DNA of 64,000 nt, taken from the NCBI GenBank assembly GCA_036971475.1, contig JBAIZL010000376.1, positions 6,534,501-6,598,500 on the forward strand. Direction: 5' to 3'. The DNA comes from Prosapia bicincta. Its lineage: Eukaryota; Arthropoda; Insecta; Hemiptera; Cercopidae. Within the stretch, counting starts at the first letter, position 1. Every line of letters begins with the position of its first letter. Below, piece by piece: positions 12,744 to 23,960 of the stretch. The translations under genes and the position numbers were made by a program. The notes beneath the pieces are model-generated. The model was not told the DNA's origin, did no database searches, and saw only the letters and a program-made list of their open reading frames with translations.

Positions 12744-14075
12744 TATTTTCATAATAGGAGACACTGTAATGTGTTTACATAAAAACTCAAAAGTAATAAA
12801 TAACAATAATTCAGAATATAAAAGAAGTAAATTAAAAATGGATGAAAAAAAATAATAGAATGTAAACACGGGAGCCATAAACTAAATAAATAATCACACA
12901 ATATTAAAACCAAGATGGCGGCTAGTATAATTATGAAATTGATGTTTTCCAAATGTTGAATCCGGCGTCTGGAGGGCTAGACAAGCTGTAGCGATCCCTG
13001 GCAAGTGGCTTGGGATCACGGGCCCGCGACCATTCAGGGCTTCGGGGCTTCATTGCCAAAAATGGTACCACGGGTCATGTACTCAGCCCACGGAGGTTCT
13101 GTCCTCCGGGTACATGAATTGAGGAAAGGTTTCGTGGGGGTAGTGGTTTCACATGCTAGGGTAGACTCTCCGTTTCCTTCTTATAATGTGTATTTTCGGG
13201 AGGAGGATTAAAGTCGCGAGGCTAGGTATCCTCCTGCCACTCTCTTCTTCTTCTTTGTCTATGTTCTGCTTTTTCTGTCATTTCTATTTATACACATCTC
13301 AGCACACTGTCCAGGTAAGGACATGAAGATTAAATAATCAGTGGGTTAAATAACAGATGTTTCAAAAAAGGAAAAAGTTTTATTCTTTTCTCTAGAAATT
13401 TTCAATATTAGAAAAAATTCATTGTTAGAGAAGCTTGCATTGGAACTGGAAGCAAAAGACTTAGTTGGCCAAAATTTTATTTAAAGGAAGAATTCTAGCA
13501 TTAAAAAAAATAGTGGTGAAAGATTTGTTTATAGAAATAAATTTTAAAGGCTAGAAATTTGGACAAAAACATTAAACTCCAGATAAGTAATTAAATTTAA
13601 GAAAAGATTGTAAACTATTATATTGTAAATTGAAAATTAATAACTAAAGGCCTAGGCGATTCTTTTATAAAATTTATTACAACAATAATTTCATAAACAA
13701 AATTTTAATTTGTCATAACACCCACCAAATAACCTGAAAGAAAGAGTCTTGAGATATTTAACTAAATTAGGAAATTGAGAAAGTGTATAAAAAAAAAAAT
13801 ATTGTAAATAGAATAGGAAAAAAACTAAATTAAAGAAAAATTAACCTAATTATAAGAAAGTGTTTTATATATTACTATAAATGGTAATGCAAAATTAAAG
13901 TAATAGGGATCTATATTTTACTGTTAGGGTTACAATTATTTTGTAATTCTAACTGGCGCTCAGCAATTTATTATTTTCTAAAGATATGTATTATTAAATT
14001 TTGTGTTATTATAAAGAAATATATATATTAAAAATTATTTAAAAAAATATAAAATTAAATATATAAAAAAATATT

Positions 14076-14078
<3 letters not shown>
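12744..14078 (+). mobile_element. TIR element copy, forward, with a GC-rich replacement inside
   Basis: Forward copy of the element seen at 55831-56842, matching from 'ttcataataggagacactg' (shared with the inverted copy at 9896) to 'aaaaatattacaat' just before the TA tract. Positions 12958-13305 hold about 350 bp absent from both other copies, in place of about 50 bp. No transposase frame is present. Contains AAGATGGCGGC at 12912-12922. Confidence 0.75.
12958..13305. other. GC-rich foreign block inside the TIR element
   Basis: GC-rich and CpG-containing in an AT-rich setting. It has a short inverted repeat (CGGAGG/CCTCCG near 13094-13113), a 68-codon frame (13005-13211) without a recognised domain, and a pyrimidine-rich run ending in CTCAG near 13300 that resembles a 3' splice site. 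Other copies have about 50 bp of unrelated DNA here, so this is a replacement, not a clean insertion. Origin unknown. Confidence 0.6.

Positions 14079-14147
<69 letters not shown>
14079..14147. repeat. (TA)n microsatellite, left of palindromic PLE
   Basis: Left half of a TA tract. In the duplicate at 56844-56901 the tract is continuous and the PLE is absent. Confidence 0.95.
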
Positions 14148-14151
<4 letters not shown>

Positions 14152-14176
14152 CAAATGTGTTTTCCTGTTAGAATAT

Positions 14177-14787
14177 TTTTAAGATCAAATAATACACACA
14201 AATACCGGAATATTTAATTTATTGAACAATAAACTCAAAACCTTTCGTTGGTTTACATTACCAACATCTTCAGGAGTTACAATAGTAAGAATAATAAAAG
14301 AACTGTCTAACAAACATGAATCTACTAGATAAAGCAATACACAGTTGCCAAATCTATTACAATATTGCCAAACCTATTCCACTGCTGCCACAACATTATA
14401 TACATTGAACAAAGTATGGTATTTAGAACGTATTTGAATTTGTTCATCTATTAATTTGTTATTAATATTATGCTTGTAAATTTCAAATGCTTCACATACG
14501 TTAATTTTTAACCATTTATTTACTTCTTTTATAATATTCATATTATTTATATTAGGAAACATATGATTATTATTAATACAATGGGTTGCGAAATTAGACT
14601 TATATATATTTGGTTTTAAAAAAGCATTAAAATGTTCTTTATACCTTTCTTTTAATTTTTCCTTTGTTTGTCCTATATAAATTTATTACAAAATTCACAT
14701 TCTAATTTATATACTCCATTTTTCTCATGTATAGGCTTACTATTTATATTATTATTATGGTTAATTATATTTAATATTCTATTATTC
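14177..14787 (-). mobile_element. Left arm of palindromic Penelope-like element (5'-truncated copy)
   Basis: Minus-strand PLE 3' region. It encodes the C-terminal part after the GIY-YIG core (14374-14562, ending 'VYNVVAAVE') and a 3' untranslated region with a hammerhead fold. The reading frame contains 'INVCEAFEIYKHNI', also found in the right arm and in the element at 40.6-42.8 kb. The arm is truncated before the GIY-YIG core is complete and joins the right arm head-on at about 14787-14806. A further 30 bp (14148-14176) separate its terminus from the TA tract. Confidence 0.85.
14232..14278 (-). ncRNA. Hammerhead ribozyme motif, left PLE arm
   Basis: Read on the minus strand: CUGAAGA core (14273-14267), stem II of 6 bp (GUUGGU/ACCAAC) with a 7-nt loop, then GAAA. 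A very short stem III (AGGUUU) leads to the predicted cleavage after U at 14237. Stem I is AACUC paired with GAGUU (5 bp). One extra U follows the CUGANGA box. All conserved core positions are present; the weak stem III suggests low or dimer-dependent activity. Hammerheads are an established feature of Penelope-like elements. Confidence 0.75.
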
Positions 14788-14805
14788 ATATATTCTAATG
14801 ATATA

Positions 14806-15797
14806 TTAGAAATGAAACGAGTTTAGAATATATGATTTACCGTAAACCTACATTAACCAATCAAATAATACCTAATTATTCCAACCATCCATATAATCAG
14901 AAAATGGCTGCTTTATATAATCTTCTTTACAGAATGAATAAAATTCCTATGAACAATGAAAATAAAATGAGGGAAAAAAACATAATATAGCAGATAGCCG
15001 TAGAAAATAGTTACAAAAAGAAAACGGTAGATAAATTGAATTATAATATTCAAAAACAAATAAAAAATAATATTCATTACAATAGTAGTAATATTAATAA
15101 TACTATATGGAGTACTTTTACTTAAACTGGTTTTGAAATAAAAAATATTTCCAAATTATTTACTAATAAAAACATAAAAATTGCATATAGAACCAATAAT
15201 AGAATAATAAATATAATTAACCATAATAATAATATAAATAGTAGGCCTATACATGAGAAAAATGGAGTATATAAATTAGAATGTGAATTTTGTAATAAAG
15301 TTTATATAGGACAAAGAAAAAATTAAAAGAAAGGTATAAAGAACATTTTAATGCTTTTTTAAAACCAAATATATATAAGTCTAATTTCGCAACCCATTGT
15401 ATTAATATTAATCATATGTTTCCTAATATAAATAATATGAAAATTATAAAAGAAGTAAATAAAGGGTTAAAAATGAACGTATGTGAAGCATTTGAAATTT
15501 AGAAGCATAATATTAATAACAAATTAATAGATGAACAAATTCAAATACGTTCTAAATACCATATTTTGTTCAATGTATATAATGTTGTGGCAGCAGTGGA
15601 ATAGGTTTGGCAATATTGTAATAGATTTGGCAACTGTGTATTGCTTTATCTAGTAGATTCATGTTTGTTAGACAGTTCTTTTATCATTCTTACTATTGTA
15701 ACTCCTGAGGATGTTGGTAATGTAAACCAACGAAAAGCTTTGAGTTTATTGTTCAATAAATTAAATATTCCTGTATTTGTGTTTATTATTTGATCTT

Positions 15798-15800
<3 letters not shown>
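14806..15800 (+). mobile_element. Right arm of palindromic Penelope-like element (5'-truncated, decayed)
   Basis: Plus-strand PLE copy that starts inside the reverse transcriptase C-terminal region ('SLEYMIYRKP'), continues to 'NQKMAALYNLLYRMNK', then a GIY-YIG endonuclease core ('NGVYKLECEFCNKVYIGQ', about 15265-15315) and the tail 'NVCEAFEI...DEQIQIRSKY', stopping near 15603. Several frameshifts and stops, including the loss of bases just after YIGQ, show it is dead. PLEs with this endonuclease transpose by reverse transcription primed at a nicked target. The catalytic reverse transcriptase motifs lie in the missing 5' part. The 3' region ends with a hammerhead fold and 'gatcttaaaa' before the TA tract. 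Confidence 0.85.
15700..15746 (+). ncRNA. Hammerhead ribozyme motif, right PLE arm
   Basis: CUGAGGA (15705-15711), one extra U, stem II GUUGGU/ACCAAC (15713-15718 with 15726-15731) around a 7-nt loop, then GAA and stem III AAGCUU (15735-15740). Predicted cleavage follows U 15741. Stem I is AACUC (15700-15704) paired with GAGUU (15742-15746). AAGCUU is self-complementary, so two copies could pair to form a dimeric ribozyme, a behaviour described for short-stem-III hammerheads of PLEs. Confidence 0.8.

Positions 15801-15860
<60 letters not shown>
15801..15860. repeat. (TA)n microsatellite, right of palindromic PLE
   Basis: Right half of the TA tract split by the palindromic PLE. It is followed at 15861 by the sequence that directly follows the undivided tract at 56902. 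Confidence 0.95.
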
Positions 15861-15862
<2 letters not shown>

Positions 15863-18800
15863 ATAACCCTTATTCAATAACAAAATAGAAATTATTTAAA
15901 TTATAGAGAGTTCATCCGCAACTAATTTCAATAGCAGAAAAACTATATAATTTTTAGAGACAATCAATTGAAAAATTACATTTTCCCCTTCGAATTACGT
16001 AAACATACATTCTAGCGATCATCCTAATGTACAAGTAATGCGCTTACAATGATGAAGCTAGTATTGACTGTAGGTATTGAAATTAGAAAAGCTACATGAG
16101 CTTTTGGCTGGCTTTTTATAGTAGGCACTATAATTTAGTTGTCTGATTTTGTTTTACGGTTTTGAAACTTATTGATTGCTGAATATAGGCTATTTAAACG
16201 GCATGTTAATTTGAAGTTTGGTGCTGATTCCTTTGAGAGACACAACTTTCATGTAACTAATAGGATAAGCATTTGGGGTAAATAGCTGTGGTGTGTGTGT
16301 ATGATTGTGTGTGTATCTGTGAATCATAAACTTAAAAAGTATAAAAATATAATGAAAGATGAAACTTCTGTAAAAATCTTTTATCTAGAACTAATATATA
16401 TAAAACCATTTATATGTTACAATAGTAACATTTATTTTCTTCCTTGAAAATTGCTTACATTTATGTAACAATACAAAATTAATTGTTAAAATGTTGCTAA
16501 GCAAAAGACAATTTTAGATTAAATTAGTGAAAAAATTGATTTCATGTCCAGATGCATCTGAAAAGGGTACGTATTTAACTTATCTTGAATAATAAGAATA
16601 AACAATGTATACAATGTCTGTGACGCTAAGGTTAGAACATCTACGGACTTTACCTACTTTGTACGAGACTTGTAGACATGGAGACGGTCAGACTAGCCCT
16701 GCTTGGTCAATGGTCGCCACAGTGCACGGTTTAGTTTTGTAGCTAAGCTGGGGCTTATTACTTTGGCTTTAATGCTGCTTTATCTTGTATACAGGATCAT
16801 ACAAGACCTTCTCAGCCACCGATATACAAGGTCTTGCCATGGTTGTAGGTCTGCTTAAGTCTCCAGTCCAAACTAATGTGACATGCTGGAGGAGATTAGA
16901 GCGGTCGATCGATAAACTCTACTTAAAAGGCCTGTTTAAATACATTGCCTTTAATCTATTCCTCTAGGAGTTTGAAGCCAGTCTAATACTGTTTTTAATT
17001 CTGTTTGAAGTTATTTAGTCTCAGACATTCCGGTTTGATTTCCCCTCTTAATTTTAGTCCTGTTCTTGGTACTACAAGTTTGGAAAAGCTTTGTGAGCTG
17101 TTTTTCTGCCTTCAAACCTTATTTTCTCCCTAATCGCTTTACGTAATATTTTCCCAATGATCGATTTATTTCCCATGAAGTGGAAATCATATACTAACAA
17201 TTTTAGAACAAACACTTTTCACTATGGTCTATACTTGCACTTTAAAAGTAAATACATATAACAAGATGATGTTAATACTTCAGAATAAAAAAGTCATTAT
17301 TATTTGTATTTTTCCACTACTAACATTTATTAGGATGAAAGAGAGAAAATATTTTTCCAATTTTAAATAAAAATAAAACGTTCAATGTATACTGGACACA
17401 AAGCTTTCTATGCAATTTTTATTTGAATATAGAATAAAAACTAAGGCCCAATTAGTGCAAAATATTTTCAAGTGAATCTCTCTTACTAATAAAGTATTTG
17501 ATTGAAAGCTTGTTGTAAACGAAGGATGCAACAATGAAGAACAAACTAGATTGTAGAAAGGATTATAGTCTAGTCTATATTATATTATTTCTAGTAATGC
17601 CTTTATTTTTTCCTATATGTTTTCGAAACTTTAAAATGGAAAAAAACAACTCAATTATAATTGGTAATTGTAAAAAATTAGTATTCACAAAAATATAAAA
17701 TAATACTTGTTAAAAGTTTCTCTCCATTAGTCAATGGACGTTGACGGTTGCAATTGGCCTAAACTTTAACTGAAACGTAACCCTTTCGTACGGATTTAGA
17801 TAACATAAATTCTAATTATTTTCAATAACAGGAGACTTAATTTGTACCAATAGTTTGAAGGAAATGATCCATACGAATTGAAGAGAATTTGAATAATGTA
17901 AATTAAATATTTAATCGAACATAATTGTATGTTCTATAATTAAGGTTGTTTTATGAAGGTACTTTGTACGGAAAGAATTAAACGCAAGTCTTTAAAATAT
18001 ATCTAATAATATGAAATAGCTGTATCACTTACATGAAGGTTACTTATGTATTAGACTAAGTATTGACGATATAAACATTTATTAAAAATCATAAATCATT
18101 ATTTTTGTTTCTCTGACGTGGACGTTTATTTTCGCTAACAGAATAGTAGTAAAGATAAACCATGGCGTTTACGACTTTCTAAATAGTTATTATAAAACAA
18201 AGATAGAAAAACACATTGAATAGATAATTTACTTATCATGAATTACAAAGTGTCAACATAATATTGTCTAAATTACTAATAATACTTGCTTTTTTGTAAT
18301 AAAAATATTTTACGATAGGGTACCAAGCAAAACCCTAAACCAAAACGGAAATAGGTTTTACATCTAATTTGCACTCTGATGCTAGGTAATGTCACCATAG
18401 TCTTTAGGTCAAATGAAGAACGCTTGAAAATATATTAATAAAAAGCATTAGAAATACACATACAAAGGTATGTTTAATTACCTCAACAAAAGGATTTTGT
18501 TTTGGAAAAATATTTATTGAATTGTTGATTTAAATGGTGTATACAATATGTTATATAGTTCTGATTGAAAACTAACAGTTTGTAACAAAAAAACAGTAAT
18601 ACCCAACTCCAAACATAAATCGTCGAATATGGATACATCATTATAAAAATAATATACGACTTGAAAACTGAGACCTTTATTTTAAAATTTTAAGCCTTGT
18701 TTCTACATCCCTTATGGGATATTTTAAAAGTAGTTATATGCTATTAAAGCATAAGGTACTACATAAGTACAACGTATCACTTGTCGTTCGAAGTATATCT

Positions 18801-19130
18801 GACATTTATATACTTTGTGATTTTGAAATTTGTCTTCTGACTTTTAAACAAATTAATCGCTTCTACATTAGTTTATGACCATCCGAACTTTAAATTTTGT
18901 AAATTTGTCCTGTATTCGTGAACTGCAGCCGGTTCTACTTTGTTAAACTCTTGTTTTAGTCCATAACGTTCGGTAAAACTTAATTAATCACTTTCAAATT
19001 GTTTTAAGACTATTTGACCTTCTACAGGTTAAATTTACAAAATTTAAATTTCGGATTGTCATAGGCTAAGTTTCCCCGAACGTATTGGAGTAGAAAATTC
19101 AAGAGTTTAAATAAATGTTTTAGATTCATC
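15861..19130 (+). repeat. Segmental duplication block 1, expanded copy (matches 56902-60090)
   Basis: Collinear, high-identity match to 56902-60090 over about 3.2 kb, beginning at 'ataacccttattcaata' and ending at 'caagagtttaaata'. It includes a stretch of about 98 identical bases at 17682-17779. It holds an RpA copy (16455-16970) but no gene. The duplicated copies differ mostly by substitutions and short indels. Confidence 0.9.
16455..16970 (+). repeat. RpA repeat copy with a short shared reading frame
   Basis: Contains the RpA core (about 16488-16506), the 'ctacggactttacct' and 'cagactagccctgcttgg' blocks and, at 16833-16967, a 44-codon frame containing 'TNVTCWRRLERSIDKLYLKG' that ends at the same TAG in the 57.8-kb copy. 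Differences between the two copies are about half synonymous. No protein family is recognised. The frame may be a remnant of a lost coding region. Confidence 0.6.
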
Positions 19131-20666
19131 TTTATACAGAATTATTTCTTTTAACTAAATACAAAAAAATATTGTGTTGCTAATAGTTTAGGAGAAATAA
19201 ATGTTTAAAAATGAACAAGGATTGCAATTGTTAGATTAAAAACGTAATGAGATGTTTGTCTACTTGTATTTTATATTTTTATTCGTAGACCTAGTTGGGA
19301 GATAATAGTGGACTAAGCCCGGCATATTGAGTGAATAGTAGAAATGTATCCAAGATGAACATAGACAAATTTATGTAAACCTGTTTTAGGAGGGCAAATA
19401 TAATTTTAGTTCAAGTTTCAATAACATTTTGGTGTATTGCTTTTTCTTTATAAATATTCTGGCTGCTAGTAGTCAGTCGTCACCATCCATTGGATTGAAT
19501 TATCTAAGAGACCGGTGGAGATCCTCAGAGAAAAGCACAAAACTAACATTTTTATGTTAAATATTTTTATTTTAAAATAAATGAAAGCCTATTGATTATC
19601 AGCAGCACATTCAAGTGATAATTTTATTTTCAGATTAGATTATTTAAAAAAAATACGTATATGATATAAATATCATAGGAGGGGCGGATGTATAAGATAG
19701 AGAATTGCGGTTGCGTATATAAACTATTGACGTTAGTTAACTGACATGAACCTATTCACCAGATATGGGACTATATGCTTGCAAATACCTCGTCACGACT
19801 TCATCCGAGGGTTTGGTATTGTATTAAGCTTAGGAATATCTAATAATTGCTTTTAGAGCTTAGGTTTCTCTCAGTTAAAGAGACAGGCAATGGATTTATT
19901 ATTGTCTTGTCTATGTAACATAACCATTCATAATTCCTTAAAAAAGATGTTTTCAAATAGTATTCTTAATTGATAAATATAGTTCTTAGTAGGTTGGCTG
20001 AATAAAAAGAAATGGTTGAAATAGAGAGAGTATTAATTAAGGTATGACGTGACATGAGACACAATAGTGGGCAGCAAACTAAGACTTATAGGCCTAGGGA
20101 CATAATATACAACGATATAGACTGTGGGAAGATCGGGGAGTGTAGTGGATAGGATGAAGAAAAAAAAACAGAAAAAATTTCCTATATTGTTCAACAATTT
20201 TATTTCTCAAAATTAATATCTAACACTATATTTCCTAATGTATATTAGGCATACCTTATTGAGTAGGTTATGTTTAGATTAACTAATAAGAGATTCCGTA
20301 TATATAAAACCCAAACAATAGAGAGAGCTTAATTTAAAATAAAACCATTGCCTTAAAGCTGTAGAGGTTGTTTGAATAAAACAGTTGCTAATTTATCGAG
20401 GGCGGTTAATAGATAATAGTATAATAGTAATATATACTTAACGGAATATTTACATACGTAATCATTCTTCAGATTTCGTTTTGGCTCAGTCTTTTAAACT
20501 GTAATCGAAACAAATATTTCAAAAAAATAACCTATTGAAGAGCTAAGCTTTGTTCCTAACTTTTGGTGTAATTATTGGGTAAGCATTATAGATTGTAAAT
20601 GCTTTGGAAATAATTTAATTAATTGGTAAGGAGATTTCTTGATGTAATCATCTTGAATTCACTAAG
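19131..20666. other. DNA unique to the expanded copy, no gene seen
   Basis: Start of about 6.4 kb absent from the compact duplicate (junction near 60088). AT-rich, with no supported coding or RNA feature. Confidence 0.55.
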
Positions 20667-20849
20667 TAAACTAAATTTAAACTACTTAACTAAGTGAATA
20701 CGTAATTGCTTACTTGCTGACGAGTTTCAAAACGTTCGTTCCTTTTACGAACCTAACCCTCTACTCTGTAAAAGGAACGAACGTTTTGAAAAGCGTCAGC
20801 AAGTAAGCAATTACGTAATCACTTAGTTAAGTAGTTTAAATTTAGTTTA
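20667..20849. mobile_element. Foldback (palindromic) MITE-like element
   Basis: Two inverted arms of 82 bp (20667-20748 and 20768-20849) match at 79 positions around a 19-nt loop. If transcribed, it would fold into one long hairpin. Ends read TAAACTAAATTT...AAATTTAGTTTA. No clear target-site duplication can be fixed, so the superfamily is unknown. The few arm mismatches suggest recent formation or correction between arms. Confidence 0.85.
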
Positions 20850-21526
20850 AAATGATAAGGGCTAAAAAGCAGATATTTCTGAACTTTAATATGATATTAA
20901 ACCATCCGGAAATACTTCTTTTATTTAGAAACATCAGTTGCAAATATCTTCTGAGAAGTTTGTAAGGTATAATTCATTCAAGAACAAAGTTGATATCTCA
21001 AATTTCTATTTGGATTTGCCGATTGAATAACGTTATCACAAACTTTTACCTCACTTACACTTACTATTACTCAGAGTCCTACTTTTATATATTACTATAT
21101 AGGTTTTAAAAATAGAATGCATCACAATCCAAATATTAAAAAATATTCAATCACAAACTAAACAACGAATTAATAAATTCGTATATTATGTACATTATAA
21201 CGATATTACCAAACATATGTACATTATGTATATTACCAAATGTATATTAAGTATATTATGTATATTACCAATCATAAAAGATTGTACACTGTTGTGTTTC
21301 TATCAGTGCCCTCTTATTAAAATATTCAAGTTGTATTTGATGGACAAATAATGAAATAAATTTTCACAGATTACTCCTGTTATTTAATTAAATTATTCAT
21401 GTTATATAATTAGCTGACTCTTTAGTACAAGGCCTTCATTTTAAATTGTGTGAGTCTAGTACACAAATAAATTAATGCCGTTTATTAATAGGATCAGCAA
21501 AAATTACAAAAAAAAAAAAAAAATCA
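20850..21526. other. AT-rich DNA with short TATATTA-type repeats, no gene
   Basis: Near 21180-21270 the motif 'gtatattatgtatattacca' recurs in imperfect form. Otherwise no feature is supported. Confidence 0.5.
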
Positions 21527-22426
21527 GCTAAACCCAGACGTCTCAAGATTAGTAATAAACTTGATCAATAATAATATTAAAAGACTTGTTGAAAACACTC
21601 ATGCGTGATAAAATAATTGGCAAGGAACCAAAAAAAATTACTCTACTTGACAATACCAAAAGCCAATATTATAGCAGTATTTTAATCCTTTTTAACCATC
21701 TACGGCCGGCCCGTATAGCATTTAAACACAGCGTTTTTGTTTAATGTTTTTTTATAACATTTATACTTCTATTGCATTTGTATTAGCGCAGAGAAAGGTG
21801 ATAATTTTCTTTGCAATAATTAATTCATTCTTACATTTCCCAGATTTCATAATCAGCACTTTAATTCAAAAGAAAATGTGAAATAAATTGCCATAATACA
21901 TACCAGCTATTTATAGCGTATTTCCAACTATTGGATATGATATTGTAGACATTTCACATTGGAGACAACTACATACAAACTATGTACAGACGTCTCAAGA
22001 TTAGTAATAAACTTGATCAATAATTATATTAAAAGACTTGTTGAAAACACACATACGTGATAAAATAATTGGCAAGGAACCAAAAAAAAATTACTCTACT
22101 TGACAATACCAAAAGCCAATATTATAGCAGTATTTTAATCCTTTTTAACCATCTACGGCCGGCCCGTATAGCATTTAAACACAGCGTTTTTGTTTAATGT
22201 TTTTTGTATAACATTTATACTTCCTTTGCATTTGTATTAGTGCAGAAAAAGGTGATAATTTTCTTTGCAATAATTAATTCATTCTTACATTTCCCAGATT
22301 TCATAATCAGCACTTTAATTTAAAAGAAAATGTGAAATAAATTGCCATAATAGATACCAGCTATTTATAGCGTATTTCCAACTATTGGATATGAAATTAT
22401 AGACATTTCACATTGGAGACAACTAA
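21527..22426 (+). repeat. Tandem direct duplication, unit about 460 bp
   Basis: Two adjacent copies, 21527-21970 and 21987-22426, start with 'cagacgtctcaagattag' and end near 'ttggagacaacta'. They differ at only a handful of sites. Each carries the GC-rich palindrome GGCCGGCC inside 'tacggccggcccgta'. No coding frame. Confidence 0.9.
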
Positions 22427-22714
22427 GTAGTATTTCTACAATACTGTAATACTTTTATACTTCCCTAAAATATAGTTTTTCATTACTTTTATTATTTAAA
22501 TTGATAAACATTTCAATATTATACATCTGATACATACAGCAGTCGTTTTTTTGAGTAAAACAACCACTTTGGGAAAACAATACAGAAAAAAGGACCATAA
22601 TCTCCACTACACACGCAGTGACATTTAGTTGTTGGTTTGACATTTAATTCAGACAAAAATCGTATATTTATAAAAGGCGGTATTACACTTTTACGTTTTT
22701 ATTGGATGTAATAT

Positions 22715-23960
22715 GTCTTTCTTAATAAATCTTTAAGCTTAAATTTGAATTAAATCAAATTAAAAGAACTCAAATATGTGTATTATTACATTTGTAAGTT
22801 ATTATTTTCAAGGACGATAATTAATTGGGTTAGAACAACAATGTAAGGAATTATTAGGCTAATTACGCATGCATTCAACCTTGAAGGTGTTACTTGAATT
22901 TTACAAAAAAAAATTACTTTTAACTATGTTAAATTCATTACGTAATATCCCTTATCCTTAATATTATGACAATATTAAATTATTTCGATAGGTTTTTTAA
23001 TAATATATAGTTTTAGCTCATACTATTGCAAAACGTGAACTAATATGATGAAAGTATTACACATTTTGAATCTTGAAAAATAAATATTAATAAAATAAAA
23101 TTTTTTTTCACTGTTTGAAATTAGATAATAGTAATCAAAAATATTAACGTTGACATCAGAAAAAAGAATATAAAATGGTTACGTTTGTTATTGTTTACAA
23201 AGTATTTGTTTCATATATTGCTATATAAGATTTTCACATACACACAACATTACGTACTAATTTTATATTAAATAATTTATGCTGAACTTACTCTGTAAAC
23301 TGCGAAAAATATTACAATTTATCGAAACCGTTAAATCATAGTACTTTGCATCTTTAACCTGTTTTACTCCGTATAGTATTTGTCACTCCTTATTTAAAGG
23401 AAACAACTATTATACAATACAGTTGTGTGACCAAAATATAAATATTATCTTTAAAACTACAATTTGTATTTAAATATTAACATGACAAAACAAGCATTGA
23501 CATAATTTTTACTAATACACGAAAATGGCATTTAATTGCTAATGTCCAACCAGTTTAGAATGTACTATAATGTGAAATATTGAAACCAACTGTACCATAA
23601 CAATTGCATATAATTGTTTTCTTCTGTTTGTGCCTTCTCTGGAAATTTATTTTCATTGTCAATATATTCGCGGGGTAAACGTTAGTTTTCGTGAGGTCAG
23701 ATTGATTACTTATACTAATTATTTTTCAGCCTTTCCACTTTACTGTCCTCATTCCTATTTCTATTGCTATCCTTAATTTCTAATCCTACAATAACGACAT
23801 ACGAGTAAGCGCAAGTAGTATTTAAACGTTAATTTTTATTTCAAAAGATTAATTTCTTTTGACGGATTTAACTTCAACTTTAAATAGGGTTCGTTTTAAC
23901 TCGATTTAGTTGCATTCCTTTTCTTTAGTTGAAAACCTTTTTGTTCCCAAATTATATTTT
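22715..23960 (+). repeat. Diverged duplicate of 7060-8330
   Basis: Same order of landmarks as 7060-8330 in the same orientation, about 15.6 kb away, with many substitutions and indels. It shows that part of the DNA unique to the expanded copy is itself an old dispersed repeat. No coding content. Confidence 0.75.

Noticed and set aside
21527..22426. CRISPR-like direct repeat
   Set aside because: Only two long copies with no spacers. This is eukaryotic DNA and an ordinary tandem duplication.
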